Assembly (NCBI GenBank): GCA_026390795.1
Contig: JAPLFG010000003.1
Coordinates: 1,302,001-1,366,000, forward strand
Origin: Ignavibacteriales bacterium
Lineage (GTDB): Bacteria > Bacteroidota > Ignavibacteria > Ignavibacteriales > Melioribacteraceae
DNA length: 64,000 nt
Direction of reading: 5' to 3'
Shown here: in pieces, positions 17,821-27,523 of the stretch
How positions within the stretch are numbered: the first letter of the stretch is position 1
Layout: the number at the start of each line of letters is the position of its first letter
The notes under the pieces: generated by a model
What the model was told of the DNA's origin: nothing
Seen by the model: only the letters and a program-made list of their open reading frames with translations
Database searches by the model: none
Position numbers and translations under genes: made by a program

Positions 17821-19545
17821 TTATTTAGCGCTATATAATATTTTGCCGCCAACAATTGTAAACATCACTTTCGTTGATTTAATTTCGTCATCGGAACATT
17901 TTAACAAATCATTTGAGAGTACAACAAGATCCGCCAATTTACCGGCTTGAATTGATCCTTTTATGTTTTCTTCAAACGTTGCATATGCACCGTTGATTGT
18001 ATACGATTTAAGTGCTTCGAGCCGGGTCATTTTTTGATCGCCGTAAAAAACTTTCCCTTCGGAATTTTTTCTAGTAACCGCAGAATAAAAACAGGCAATG
18101 GGATCAACGTCTTCAACCGGCGCATCGGTTCCATTGCAAATTGTTGCGCCGCTATTGATCAATTTTTTCCAAACATACGCCCCCTCCTCTGCACGTTTAT
18201 CACCAAGCCGCTCCGGAACAAATCCCATATCGGAAGTGCAGTGAACGGACTGCATTGCTGCAATAACCCCCAACTGCGCAAAGCGGGGAATGTCTTGTGC
18301 CGATAAATGCTGTGCATGTTCAATGCACCAGCGCAAATCTTTCTTATCTTTATTTTTCTTAAAAACATCTTCGTAAATGTTTAATACTTCCCTATTCCCT
18401 CGATCTCCGATGGCATGAATACGCATCTGAAATCCATCAGCAAAAGCTAGCTCGGCAATTTTTTTCAGTTCATCTATCGGCGTAACATTAGAGCCAACAT
18501 GATCCGGTAAATCTGAGTATGGTTCAAGCAGCCAAGCTCCGCGAGAACCAAGCGCTCCATCTATATATTGTTTTATGGAACGGACAGTCAGAAAATTATC
18601 TGCATAGCCAACTAAAAAATAATCTTTCAGTTTCTTTTTCATAATTGCAGGAGAATCGCCAACCATCACATTTAATCGAACGCCCAATTTTTTTTCATCG
18701 GCAAATTTTTTGAGTATGTCAATAACATCAAATGTTTCACCTGCGTCGGCACATGATGTAATTCCTTTTTTAAGACAATCCTCGGAAGCAAGTTTAACCT
18801 GCTGCTCATAATTAGCAAGAATCTGTTCCGGAGTTCGCTTTGCGAGAAAATCATTGTAAAAATTTCTAATCAAATTTTCTGCGTTCTCTTCAAACACACC
18901 GATTGGATTTCCAAGTGAGTCTTTTTCTATTGTTCCGCCTACTGGATCTTCCGTATTTCTGTTAACTCCGGCAATTTGCATCGCTTTTGCATTTGCGAAT
19001 ATTGCATGCCCGCTTGCGTGTGTAAGCATTACCGGATTATTTGGCGAAGCTTTGCTTAATTCATTATGAACAGGATACCCATTAACATTTGGATTTGGTT
19101 TAGGATCGAATTTTTCTTGATGCCATCCTCTGCCGACAATCCAATCGCCCGGCTTTGAAGATTCCGCCGCTTTGGCAAAAATAGCTATTACCTCATCCCA
19201 ATTTTTAGCGCCGTGCAAATCCAAGATTTGTTTGGAATTACCAATTCCAAGGAAATGTGCGTGGCTGTCATTGAATCCAGGCATAACAAATTTTCCATTG
19301 AGATCAATTACCTGAGTGTTATTACCACGATAATTCTCAATTTCGCTTGTTGAGCCGAAGGCAAAGATTTTTCCGTCTTTAATTGCAATTGCTTCAGCAT
19401 AAGGATTCGCGTCATTTATCGTTGCTATTACACCGTTAATCAAAACTAAATCTGCCGGATTTTCCACTTCTTTTCCTCCGCAACTTTGTATTAAAAGAAT
19501 GATAATTAACGCTACAATACCGATTAATAATTTCTTTGCTATCAT
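17821..19545 (-). CDS. Amidohydrolase lipoprotein (YtcJ/NfdA-like)
   Basis: 574-aa metal-dependent hydrolase of the amidohydrolase superfamily 3. The N-terminus is a lipoprotein signal (LIIILLIQSCGG, lipobox Cys22). First metal motif GFNDSHAHFLGIG, later metal His in RIHAIGDRGNRE and IEHAQHLS, and the terminal acid in GTDAPVEDVDP. The family includes exoenzyme regulators, formamidases and N-substituted formamide deformylases; the substrate is unknown. Membrane anchoring suggests action on extracytoplasmic amides. Confidence 0.85.
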   Translation of the reverse strand: MIAKKLLIGIVALIIILLIQSCGGKEVENPADLVLINGVIATINDANPYAEAIAIKDGKIFAFGSTSEIENYRGNNTQVIDLNGKFVMPGFNDSHAHFLGIGNSKQILDLHGAKNWDEVIAIFAKAAESSKPGDWIVGRGWHQEKFDPKPNPNVNGYPVHNELSKASPNNPVMLTHASGHAIFANAKAMQIAGVNRNTEDPVGGTIEKDSLGNPIGVFEENAENLIRNFYNDFLAKRTPEQILANYEQQVKLASEDCLKKGITSCADAGETFDVIDILKKFADEKKLGVRLNVMVGDSPAIMKKKLKDYFLVGYADNFLTVRSIKQYIDGALGSRGAWLLEPYSDLPDHVGSNVTPIDELKKIAELAFADGFQMRIHAIGDRGNREVLNIYEDVFKKNKDKKDLRWCIEHAQHLSAQDIPRFAQLGVIAAMQSVHCTSDMGFVPERLGDKRAEEGAYVWKKLINSGATICNGTDAPVEDVDPIACFYSAVTRKNSEGKVFYGDQKMTRLEALKSYTINGAYATFEENIKGSIQAGKLADLVVLSNDLLKCSDDEIKSTKVMFTIVGGKILYSAK

Positions 19546-19654
19546 CGCTTCCTCATTATTTTCTTTATTCTAATTCAACTGACTTAATATAACCACTACA
19601 TTCAATAATATTTGAAAAGTTTTTTGTTTTACTTTTTTCGCTTCACATCTCATA

Positions 19655-20554
19655 TTATTTTCTATTAACTAAAACCACTCCACCGATGATAATCAATCCG
19701 CTGAGAAAAGTTAATATTGAAATCTGCTCGTTCAGCAATAACCATGAACCGAAGAAAGTAACGAACGGTTCAATATAGAGAAAAACGCCCACTCGGGATG
19801 CATCCATCTCGCTTAACGCCTGCGCCCATAATGTATAGGCAACTCCCGAACAAAAAATTCCTAAAAATAAAATAGTGCCCCAGCCGTTTGCGGAAAGATT
19901 TACAACATCAGAAATGTTCTGTTGATTGATTGTGAACGGCGCTATAATAACGGCAACTATAACAAATAAATAAAATGTTGTAAGAACCGGCGAGAGTGTG
20001 AGTGTTGCTTTTTTGCTGGCAATAGAGAATCCAGACCAGGTTATTGAGCTTGTAATAATCAGAAGATCACCCTTGTTTTTGATAAAATCGAGAGAAGTAA
20101 AATCACCCTTGCTGACAAGAAAAAGGAGTCCGAAAAATGATATTACGATTCCGGTTGTTTGTGTGAGAGTAATTTTTTCTTTGAAAAACGCTAACCCCAT
20201 TAACACCATAAACACGGGAGTAATACCAATTATCCATCCGGTATGAGAAGCGGTTGTCCATTGGAGTCCGGTGACTTGAATCCATAAATGAAAGCATGCG
20301 ATTGCCGCCAAGGCAATAATCCATTTTTCTTTTCGCAGATCAACGGCAAAACTTTTCTTTTGCTTGATTAGAACAACTGATAAAAATAATATACCCAAAA
20401 GCTGGCGAACAAATACAATTACAACCGGACTTACTTCAACCAGCGCTCGTTTTGTTGCAATGAACGACAGACCCCAGACCGTAACAGCGAATAGAAGTTT
20501 CCAAACGGTTCTAAGTTTCGGTTTATTATCATTTATCTGGAAACTTAAACTCAT
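19655..20554 (-). CDS. EamA/DMT-family metabolite exporter
   Basis: 299-aa inner-membrane transporter with ten predicted helices in two EamA repeats (about 15-145 and 160-297). The repeat boundaries show the conserved KRALVEVSPVVIVFVRQLLG and WAQALSEMDASRVGVFLYIEP segments. The gene starts inside the end of truA (4-nt ATGA overlap, 20551-20554), so it is translationally coupled to it. Substrate unknown, family members export amino acids or nucleosides. Confidence 0.88.
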   Translation of the reverse strand: MSLSFQINDNKPKLRTVWKLLFAVTVWGLSFIATKRALVEVSPVVIVFVRQLLGILFLSVVLIKQKKSFAVDLRKEKWIIALAAIACFHLWIQVTGLQWTTASHTGWIIGITPVFMVLMGLAFFKEKITLTQTTGIVISFFGLLFLVSKGDFTSLDFIKNKGDLLIITSSITWSGFSIASKKATLTLSPVLTTFYLFVIVAVIIAPFTINQQNISDVVNLSANGWGTILFLGIFCSGVAYTLWAQALSEMDASRVGVFLYIEPFVTFFGSWLLLNEQISILTFLSGLIIIGGVVLVNRK

Positions 20555-21354
20555 ATTTTCTTTCTTGTCCGGCTAAACGGAGAGATGTTTATTGTAGAGC
20601 CAAAATCTTTTTCCATCTGCTCGTTCTCATAAGTAACATGTTCAAGAAAAAGCCCTGAAGGCGGTGCGGTATATTTTGCGGGAGTTGGTGATTCGTGCTC
20701 AAGAAAATATTTAAGATCTTTCTCGGTGAGTTTACCTCTGCCAATTTCAACAAGTACACCGATCATTCTGCGAACCATCTTCCATAAAAAATGCGAGCCG
20801 ATAATTCGAATCAAGATTAAATCGCCCTCGATTTTCATTTCTACATCTTCTATTAAAACTTTGGTCGATTTTTCGAGATCGTCTTGATCGGCAAATGAAA
20901 CATAATCATGCATACCGATAAAAAGTTTTGAAGTTTTTTCCATCTTTTCAAAATTCAGTTTGTCTTTGATCCACCAGACAAACGGTTTTCCAAATGCCGT
21001 TCTCCGTGTTGATATTTGATAAAGGTAGCTTCGGCTTTTTGCATCGTGCCGCGCATGAAAATTTGGATGCGTTTTTTCCACTTCAAGAATGCAAATGTCA
21101 GCAGGCAGTTCATCGTTAAACTTCATCTTGATGATTTCAGGCGCCAGCATTGTTTTAGCATCAAGATGAGCAACCTGGTATAACGCATGGACCCCGGCAT
21201 CAGTTCTTCCGGAACCTTGAATATCAACCCGTTCACCCTTGAAAATCTGCGCGGCAACTTCCATTAATTTGCCTTGTACGCTTTTTGCATTCCTCTGCAT
21301 CTGCCATCCGCTGTAACGGGTGCCTTCGTATTCTATATATAATTTAAAGCGCAT
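20551..21354 (-). CDS. truA: tRNA pseudouridine(38-40) synthase
   Basis: 267-aa enzyme that isomerises uridines 38-40 in the tRNA anticodon stem. The catalytic Asp52 lies in GSGRTDAGVHA; YSGWQMQRN near the N-terminus and RSYLYQI, HDYVSFA and HFLWKMVRRMIGVL are further TruA landmarks. Complete length. Overlaps the downstream DMT transporter gene by 4 nt. Transcribed away from the divergent DUF1801 gene, from the gap 21355-21433. Confidence 0.96.
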   Translation of the reverse strand: MRFKLYIEYEGTRYSGWQMQRNAKSVQGKLMEVAAQIFKGERVDIQGSGRTDAGVHALYQVAHLDAKTMLAPEIIKMKFNDELPADICILEVEKTHPNFHARHDAKSRSYLYQISTRRTAFGKPFVWWIKDKLNFEKMEKTSKLFIGMHDYVSFADQDDLEKSTKVLIEDVEMKIEGDLILIRIIGSHFLWKMVRRMIGVLVEIGRGKLTEKDLKYFLEHESPTPAKYTAPPSGLFLEHVTYENEQMEKDFGSTINISPFSRTRKKI

Positions 21355-21433
21355 GGATTTCCATTTTGTTGACAGTTAAAATAAGGATACATAAATTAAA
21401 ACACATCTTAGATCGAAAGGAGATTAAACTAAC

Positions 21434-22048
21434 ATGGGCAAAAAAGATCCACGCGTTGACGCTTACATCGCGAAGTCGAAAGAATTTGCTAAACCAATCT
21501 TAGAACATTTTAGAGAACTGGTTCACAAAGCTTGTCCCGATGTTGAAGAAACTATTAAATGGGGAATGCCTTCTTATGACTACAAAGGTCCGTATTGTAT
21601 GTCGCCCGCATTTAAGGAACATTGTGCAATTGTATTCTGGAAGGCATCACTTATGAAAGATCCCATTCTAGTTGCAAATGCAAAATCAGAAACGGCAATG
21701 GGACATCTTAGAAAGATCAAATCTCTAAAAGATCTTCCCAAGGACAAAGTTTTGATTTCATTTTTGAAAGAAGCTGCCAAGCTGAATGCAGACGGTGTAA
21801 AGAATCCCCCCAGATCAAAACCGAAAGAGAAGAAAGAGCTTGTTATTCCGTCTTATTTTTTAAAAGCTCTCAAGACTAAGAAAAAGGCATTGGAGACATT
21901 CAATAATTTTACTCCTGCTAAAAAGAAAGAATATGTTGAATGGATTACCGAAGCTAAGACGGATGAAACAAGAAACAAAAGAATTGCAACATCGCTCGAA
22001 TGGATTTCAGAAGGAAAAACGAGGAACTGGAAATACGCTCAGAAATGA
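21434..22048 (+). CDS. DUF1801/YdeI (OmdA-like) protein
   Basis: 204-aa cytosolic protein. Residues about 10-115 match the DUF1801 pattern (PDVEETIKWGMPSYDYKG and a CAIVFWK strand) and the C-terminal half (PSYFLKALKTKKKALETFNNFTPAKKKEYVEWI) is the YdeI/OmdA helical domain. Some relatives were described as iron chaperone or stress proteins, without a firm activity. A very good ribosome-binding site (AAAGGAGA, near 21416-21423) supports the start. Confidence 0.85.
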   Translation: MGKKDPRVDAYIAKSKEFAKPILEHFRELVHKACPDVEETIKWGMPSYDYKGPYCMSPAFKEHCAIVFWKASLMKDPILVANAKSETAMGHLRKIKSLKDLPKDKVLISFLKEAAKLNADGVKNPPRSKPKEKKELVIPSYFLKALKTKKKALETFNNFTPAKKKEYVEWITEAKTDETRNKRIATSLEWISEGKTRNWKYAQK

Positions 22049-22173
22049 CTTGGTTATTCAAGAAGAAGTATTCATTCTTTTTTTTATGATACTATACCTT
22101 TGTCCTTAATTGATTTGAACGAATAACAAAATAAAATCGTTTTCATAGATCATAATTCAGCCTTGAAAGTGAC

Positions 22174-22671
22174 ATGAAGTTTAAGAATAAATATTTATTA
22201 GCTTTGTCCTTGCTTGCGTTGATTCATGTTTCGTGTACCGGTAAAAATGATAAAACAAAATCGCTTGAACTTCGGATTGACAGCCTTCGGACGAAATTGA
22301 ACAGCAGTTACACACCGGGATTTGGCGAGATAATGGGCACGGTACAGGTTCATCATGCCAAATTGTGGTTCGCGGGTAAATATCAAAATTGGGATCTCTC
22401 TAATTATGAACTTGGCGAGATAAGAGAAGCGTTAGACAATATTCAAAAATATGAAACCGCGAGAACAGAATCGAAATTAGTCCCTATGATTTTCCCGGCA
22501 CTTGATGGCGTTTCATCGGCTATTACGAATAAGAATGTTGTTGAATTCGAGAAAGCGTTTCGAACTTTAACAAACACTTGCAATTCATGTCATCTTGCCG
22601 CCAAACATGAATACAACGTAATAACGATTCCGCAGAATCCTCCTTTTACAAATCAACTATTTAAAAAATAA
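22174..22671 (+). CDS. Lipoprotein with a single C-terminal CxxCH heme c motif
   Basis: 165-aa lipoprotein (lipobox HVSC, Cys21). The remainder is mostly helical; near the C-terminus CNSCH (Cys136, Cys139, His140) is a standard covalent heme c attachment site, so this is probably a small membrane-anchored monoheme protein. A distal Met or His ligand cannot be assigned by eye, although His60/His61 and several Met residues exist. Not a family I recognise; some relatives look like cytochrome-c'-type helical bundles. It could serve in periplasmic electron transfer. Confidence 0.75.
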   Translation: MKFKNKYLLALSLLALIHVSCTGKNDKTKSLELRIDSLRTKLNSSYTPGFGEIMGTVQVHHAKLWFAGKYQNWDLSNYELGEIREALDNIQKYETARTESKLVPMIFPALDGVSSAITNKNVVEFEKAFRTLTNTCNSCHLAAKHEYNVITIPQNPPFTNQLFKK

Positions 22672-22806
22672 TAACGATGCTGCTGGACTTTTTGTCTTGC
22701 TAATTTAAAATCGATTCTTGAGGGTGGTCGCGATCTTAGAAATAAAAATGTTAAGTTGAATAAAGTTCTTAATTCGTAATAATCGTTTGAGGCTCAAAAG
22801 AAAAGA

Positions 22807-23730
22807 TCAGACATTTTTCTGAGCTAAAAAATTTATTTCATTCTGAAGCATTGATGCTTTAAGCGGAATTTTACCGATCATCTCGCCGTCGGCTTCTATT
22901 AAACATTCTGTTCCTATCGGTTCAATGGAACAATTCTCAACCTCTTTATAAATTATCTGCGGATGGTCGACAGGCAGACATTTTCGAATTCTAGATAAAT
23001 TTTTTAGATAGTCGAAAAGACTTACATCGGCGGCAAGAGTTATTGATATTTTTCCGTCATTAATTTTTGCCTGGGGCGCTATTCCCAAACCGCTTCCGAA
23101 ATACTTCCCGTTGGCGAGACAAAGTATTAGCAATCTCCCACTCCAATTAAAATTTTCCGATTCGATTTTCAATTGTTTTCGCTTGTAGTTCAAGAAGCCA
23201 AGTACTGTTGCTTTGAAAAAATCGAAGTTCGGTCCGTAAATTTTCTTCCCTTCATTAACTCTCTTGGCAACCTCAGCACCTAAACCAATGTCGGTAATGT
23301 TGTTGAAGTAACGAACTGAATCTTCCCCTTTCATATTCTTGTATTCAAGTCTTCCAATATCAATCTGATTAACTGAATTATCCCGCATCAATTTTTGTAG
23401 ATCGGAAAGTTTTTTAGATAGCTTAAATGTACGTGCAAAATCGTTACCGCTTCCGAACGGATAAAGCCCCACAATCAAATTTTCTCTTTTAGATTTTTCA
23501 ACTTGCATTATGCCGTTTACAACTTCGCTCATTGTGCCATCTCCGCCGGCAGCAATAAGATAATCTGTTCCGCTCAATACCGCGTTGCGGGCAAGCTCTA
23601 TTGCGTGTCCATTTCCGTTTGTAACCGAAACCCAAACTAAAAACTCATCGTCAAATGCTTCTTCAATTTCCTTGATCGTCCTTTCTGTGTGTTTAAAACG
23701 ACCATTGATGACAAAGTGAACCTTTTTCAA
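22807..23730 (-). CDS. Diacylglycerol/lipid kinase family protein (YegS/DagK-like)
   Basis: 307-aa soluble lipid kinase. The nucleotide-binding GGDGT motif is at residues 62-66, and YPFGSGNDFARTFKLS is the second conserved glycine loop. It phosphorylates diacylglycerol, phosphatidylglycerol or a sphingoid base in related enzymes; the exact lipid is unknown. It follows the DUF1080 gene by 38 nt at the 3' end of the paa gene run and could be read through from it. Confidence 0.9.
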   Translation of the reverse strand: MKKVHFVINGRFKHTERTIKEIEEAFDDEFLVWVSVTNGNGHAIELARNAVLSGTDYLIAAGGDGTMSEVVNGIMQVEKSKRENLIVGLYPFGSGNDFARTFKLSKKLSDLQKLMRDNSVNQIDIGRLEYKNMKGEDSVRYFNNITDIGLGAEVAKRVNEGKKIYGPNFDFFKATVLGFLNYKRKQLKIESENFNWSGRLLILCLANGKYFGSGLGIAPQAKINDGKISITLAADVSLFDYLKNLSRIRKCLPVDHPQIIYKEVENCSIEPIGTECLIEADGEMIGKIPLKASMLQNEINFLAQKNV

Positions 23731-23768
23731 ACCAAATTCCTATCGTTAGAAAACTTTGCAGCAAGTGA

Positions 23769-24461
23769 TTATTTAATTATATAAATATTTCTAAAGTAAA
23801 CCGGTTTTCCTTCCAATTGAAAACCGATTGTACCTTCGGTTAAATTAACTTTCGTTCCTTTATTTTGCAAAGCGCCGTTAACATAAACAATTAGTGAATC
23901 CGGCGTGCATATAACATCAAAGTAATTCCATTTTCCATTTTCTTTTTCATTCGAATCGGCTAGTCTCTCGGCGGTATCTTTTGGTTTACCGGCAGCTTCG
24001 GCAATCATCCCACCGTTCATCGCTATTAAATCACCGGCTCTTTTCTGCTTAAGCTGCACCTGAATACATTTGGGCCAAACCGAATCCGGTTCTTGTGTAT
24101 AAATCAGAACCCCGCTGTTGCTGTTTGTTGCTTTTTCGAGCCACTTCCATTCACAATGTAATTTGTAATTATCAAACTTGTTTTTTGTGCGGAAATATCC
24201 AACTTGATTTGTATTAAAGAACAGCTCCCCATTTTCGTTTTTATAAATTGTATCGGGATTAACACTCTTATCCCTCATTACAAAGACAAAATCCTTAGCC
24301 ATGGTTTTGTTTATAAAATGAATTGTGTCTTGTGAAATCTTGTGTTCTGAATACTTTGAAGTGCCGGTCGGGTTTTTCCTTTCTGTCCCGTCTTCAGAAG
24401 CCGCATTTAAAAGAGTCATAAAAAACAGTACAGTAAGAAACAATAGTATTTTTACTTTCAT
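23769..24461 (-). CDS. Exported DUF1080 (LamG-like) protein
   Basis: 230-aa secreted protein. The signal peptide (MKVKILLFLTVLFFMTLLNA) supports the ATG at 24461 over a TTG at 24485. The mature part is the DUF1080 concanavalin-like fold: NQVGYFRTKNKFDNYKLHCE, LEKATNSNSGVLIYTQEP and the last strand VYFRNIYI. Some DUF1080 proteins are 3-keto-disaccharide hydrolases and glycan-binding modules. It sits 13 nt behind the SRPBCC gene on the same strand, so it probably belongs to the tail of the phenylacetate transcript. A link to aromatics degradation is not evident. Confidence 0.8.
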   Translation of the reverse strand: MKVKILLFLTVLFFMTLLNAASEDGTERKNPTGTSKYSEHKISQDTIHFINKTMAKDFVFVMRDKSVNPDTIYKNENGELFFNTNQVGYFRTKNKFDNYKLHCEWKWLEKATNSNSGVLIYTQEPDSVWPKCIQVQLKQKRAGDLIAMNGGMIAEAAGKPKDTAERLADSNEKENGKWNYFDVICTPDSLIVYVNGALQNKGTKVNLTEGTIGFQLEGKPVYFRNIYIIK

Positions 24462-24474
24462 TTTGAGGAGTGTG

Positions 24475-24867
24475 TTATTTAACAAAATATTTTTTCATTG
24501 GTGCAAAGTAGAAATCTTTCCATCCTTTCTTGTATGCTGCGCCTGTTCCGTCCGGTATTTCCGTGTGAACTATACTGACTTTTGTTCCGTTTTTAACTTC
24601 TTCAAGTTTTATAAGCAAATAAGAATCCAGATGGTCTTTCGAAAATTCCGTAGAGCGCCACGCTTGTAAAATTCTTTTGTTCGGAACAAGTTCAAGATTT
24701 TTACCGCTGATATATTTATCCCATGCGGTGAATTTACCACCGATTTTATTTGATGAAGTAGCGCTTGCGCCAGTCATCGCGGAATGTTTTTTTCCGTTCA
24801 GCCAAGCATCGTAAATTCTTTTTGGTGTTACCGGAAATATTACGGAGATTTTTATTTGTTCCGGCAA
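24475..24867 (-). CDS. SRPBCC/AHSA1-like domain protein
   Basis: 130-aa START-fold protein. The signature of AHSA1-type members is present: ISVIFPVTPKRIYDAWLNGKKHSAMTG at the N-terminus, an IGGKFTAWDKYISGKN strand, and the terminal GWKDFYFAPMKKYF helix. Such proteins bind small hydrophobic ligands or chaperone clients. It follows paaZ by 20 nt and is likely co-transcribed with the paa genes; whether it binds a phenylacetate intermediate is speculation. Confidence 0.82.
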   Translation of the reverse strand: MPEQIKISVIFPVTPKRIYDAWLNGKKHSAMTGASATSSNKIGGKFTAWDKYISGKNLELVPNKRILQAWRSTEFSKDHLDSYLLIKLEEVKNGTKVSIVHTEIPDGTGAAYKKGWKDFYFAPMKKYFVK

Positions 24868-24887
24868 AGTCTTCCTTTCAAAAAATT

Positions 24888-26906
24888 TTATAATTCTTTT
24901 CTTTTCACCAAAGTCAAAATATCATACACGGCAACAATTTCCAAATTCTGATTTGTGACTTCCACATACCACACGACAATACCCTGAGGAATTTCACCTT
25001 CACGTTTTTCTTTGGCTGTCTTCTGTTTGCAAATCAGTTTTGTTTGAATTGTATCCCCGATATAAACCGGTTTTGTGAACCGTAGATTTTCCAATCCGTA
25101 ATTTGCGAGAACGGGACCGGGATCGGGATCTACAAATAATCCGGCAGAAGCAGATAATACAAAGTAACCGTGCACAACTCGTTTTTCAAAAATTGACGCT
25201 CGTGCGGCATCATCATCAAAGTGCGCGTAGAAATAATCACCGCTGATATTTGCAAAATTAATTACATCGTTTTCCGTTACGGTTCTTGTTTTTGTAATGT
25301 ATGTTTCTCCGATCTGCAATTCATCACAATATTTTTTGAAGGGATGAACCTCATCTGAAATTTGCCGTGCGCCTTTAATCCATTGATTGCAAACTATTGA
25401 TATCGTTGACGGGTCTCCTTGAAGCGCAACCCGCTGCATATATTTCATTATTCCGCGGATTCCCCCAAGTTCTTCTCCGCCGCCCGCTCGTCCGGGACCG
25501 CCATGTGTAAGATGCGGCATAGGCGATCCGTGCCCCGTTGATTCTTTTGCGCATTCTTTATTGATTATCATTATTCTACCGTGGTACGAGCCGATTCCCA
25601 TAACGATTTTTTTGGCGACTTCATTATCGGCAGTAAAAAGAGAACCAACTAAACTTCCTCCTCCTTTGTTTGCAATTTTGATTGCATCATCAAGCGAATT
25701 GTAAGCCATTACGGTATTGACTGGACCGAATGCTTCAATCTCGTGCGGCTCATCGCTTTCAAGAGGAAAATTACATTGAAGCAAAAGCGGACTCATAAAT
25801 GCGCCATCATTTCCAGCTGTTTCATAAACTACTTCACTGGATTTTTTCAAGACCGCAATTTTTTTCTTCACATCTTCTGCTTGAGAAATTCCCACAAGCG
25901 GGCCCATTCTAATTCCCTCTTCTTTTGGATTTCCGATTTTTATTTTTGCCAATCTTTCTTTTAACGCATTCACAACATTCTGCAATTGGCTAGCCGGAAC
26001 AATCGTTCTGCGAATTGCTGTACACTTCTGTCCGGCTTTTGTTGTCATTTCATTTACTACTTCTTTAATGAAGAGATTGAATTCTTCCATTTCAGTTGAA
26101 ACATCGGGACCGAGAATTGAACAATTCAAAGAATCGGCTTCCATATTAAAGCGGATCGAATTTCTAATAATATTCGGGTGAGATTTTAATTTGATTCCCG
26201 TTTCTGCAGAACCGGTGAATGTAATTACATCTTGCCCGCCGAGATGATTTAACAAATCTCCAGTATCACCGCAAATTAATTGTAGCGTTCCTTCCGGAAG
26301 AATTTTCGATTCGACCATTACACGCACTAATGCTTCTGTAAGATATGCTGTTGCGGACGCCGGTTTTACTATTGCGGGCATTCCGGCAAGAAATGTAGGA
26401 GCTAATTTTTCGAGCATTCCCCAGCAAGGAAAATTAAATGCATTTATATGAACCGCCACTCCGTGAAGAGGAACGCAAATATGCTGACCGATGAATGTTC
26501 CGTTCTTCGATAAATTTTCTGAGGCACCGTCTACATAAAATATTTCATCTGGCAGTTCCCGTCTTCCTTTGCTCGCGTAAGTAAAAAAAGTTGAGATGCC
26601 TCCTTCGATATCGATCCACGAATCAATTTTAGTCGCGCCAGTCATATAAGAAAGAGGATAAAATTCCTCTTTACGACTCATTAAATATTGTGCCATTTCT
26701 TTGAGCATTCTTGCGCGTTGGTGAAACGTCATTTCACGCAGCTTAGATCCGCCGGTTTCTCTTGCATATTTTACCATCCCATTAAAATCGATTCCACAAG
26801 AGGAAATCTCACCGATGACCTCGTTTGTTATCGGGTGATATAACTTCTTAAATTTTTCTTTTCCTTCAACCCAATTCCCTTGTGAGTACGATTTCAATCT
26901 AATCAT
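24888..26906 (-). CDS. paaZ: Phenylacetate ring-opening bifunctional enzyme (oxepin-CoA hydrolase / aldehyde dehydrogenase)
   Basis: 672-aa fusion like E. coli PaaZ (681 aa). Residues about 1-520 are an NADP-dependent aldehyde dehydrogenase with its catalytic Cys in TKAGQKCTAIRR and the ITFTGSAETG cofactor loop; residues about 530-672 are a MaoC (R)-hydratase domain with SGDYFYAHFDDDAA and VVHGYFVLSASAGLF. It opens the oxepin ring and oxidises the aldehyde to 3-oxo-5,6-dehydrosuberyl-CoA. The paaY gene ends 12 nt upstream. Confidence 0.96.
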   Translation of the reverse strand: MIRLKSYSQGNWVEGKEKFKKLYHPITNEVIGEISSCGIDFNGMVKYARETGGSKLREMTFHQRARMLKEMAQYLMSRKEEFYPLSYMTGATKIDSWIDIEGGISTFFTYASKGRRELPDEIFYVDGASENLSKNGTFIGQHICVPLHGVAVHINAFNFPCWGMLEKLAPTFLAGMPAIVKPASATAYLTEALVRVMVESKILPEGTLQLICGDTGDLLNHLGGQDVITFTGSAETGIKLKSHPNIIRNSIRFNMEADSLNCSILGPDVSTEMEEFNLFIKEVVNEMTTKAGQKCTAIRRTIVPASQLQNVVNALKERLAKIKIGNPKEEGIRMGPLVGISQAEDVKKKIAVLKKSSEVVYETAGNDGAFMSPLLLQCNFPLESDEPHEIEAFGPVNTVMAYNSLDDAIKIANKGGGSLVGSLFTADNEVAKKIVMGIGSYHGRIMIINKECAKESTGHGSPMPHLTHGGPGRAGGGEELGGIRGIMKYMQRVALQGDPSTISIVCNQWIKGARQISDEVHPFKKYCDELQIGETYITKTRTVTENDVINFANISGDYFYAHFDDDAARASIFEKRVVHGYFVLSASAGLFVDPDPGPVLANYGLENLRFTKPVYIGDTIQTKLICKQKTAKEKREGEIPQGIVVWYVEVTNQNLEIVAVYDILTLVKRKEL

Positions 26907-26918
26907 GAGTATGCCTTT

Positions 26919-27518
26919 TTATTTCCCAAGTTTCGATTCTTTCCATGTTTTATAATTAACCGCTTGTTTTGTTTTTCTATTGGATTTTTTCCGCAATGGT
27001 TTGCAAACTTCAAGAGTATTATAAAGCTGTTTCGGAAGAAGCTGGTATAATTGAGTTCCTTCCGATTTCCATTCCAGCATTTCATTACTAACATCTTTAA
27101 TTATTTTGGCGGGATTACCAACCGCGACTTTTCGTTTTGGAATTTTCATTTCTGCCGGAACAAAACAAAGCGCGCCGATGATACATTCATCGCCGATATC
27201 TGCATTATCCATTATTACAGCATTCATTCCTATCAAAGAATTTTTCCCGATCGTAGCGCCATGTATAATTGCACCGTGCCCGATATGTGCGGATTCTTGC
27301 AACCTTACCGTTACACCGGGAAACATATGAATCACACAATTCTCCTGAACATTGCATCCGTCTTCAATTATTATTTCGCCCCAATCGCCGCGGATTACGG
27401 CACCGGGACCAACGTACACATTTTTCCCTATCGAAACATTGCCGATAACACTTGCCGTTTTATGTACAAAAGAGGATTTGTGAATAACCGGGCGGTATCC
27501 GTTAAATTTATAAATCAT
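26919..27518 (-). CDS. paaY: Phenylacetate-pathway hexapeptide protein (thioesterase-like gamma-carbonic anhydrase fold)
   Basis: 199-aa left-handed beta-helix protein. Hexapeptide repeats fill residues about 12-150 (IGNVSIGKNVYVGPGAVIRG, then IGHGAIIHGATIGKNS, and so on). The C-terminal EGTQLYQLLPKQL and TLEVCKPLR pattern is specific to PaaY, which hydrolyses dead-end CoA esters and so protects the pathway; a plain gamma-carbonic anhydrase would lack this tail. Lies in the middle of the paa operon with tight spacing on both sides (12 and 5 nt). Confidence 0.9.
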   Translation of the reverse strand: MIYKFNGYRPVIHKSSFVHKTASVIGNVSIGKNVYVGPGAVIRGDWGEIIIEDGCNVQENCVIHMFPGVTVRLQESAHIGHGAIIHGATIGKNSLIGMNAVIMDNADIGDECIIGALCFVPAEMKIPKRKVAVGNPAKIIKDVSNEMLEWKSEGTQLYQLLPKQLYNTLEVCKPLRKKSNRKTKQAVNYKTWKESKLGK

Positions 27519-27523
27519 AGTAA

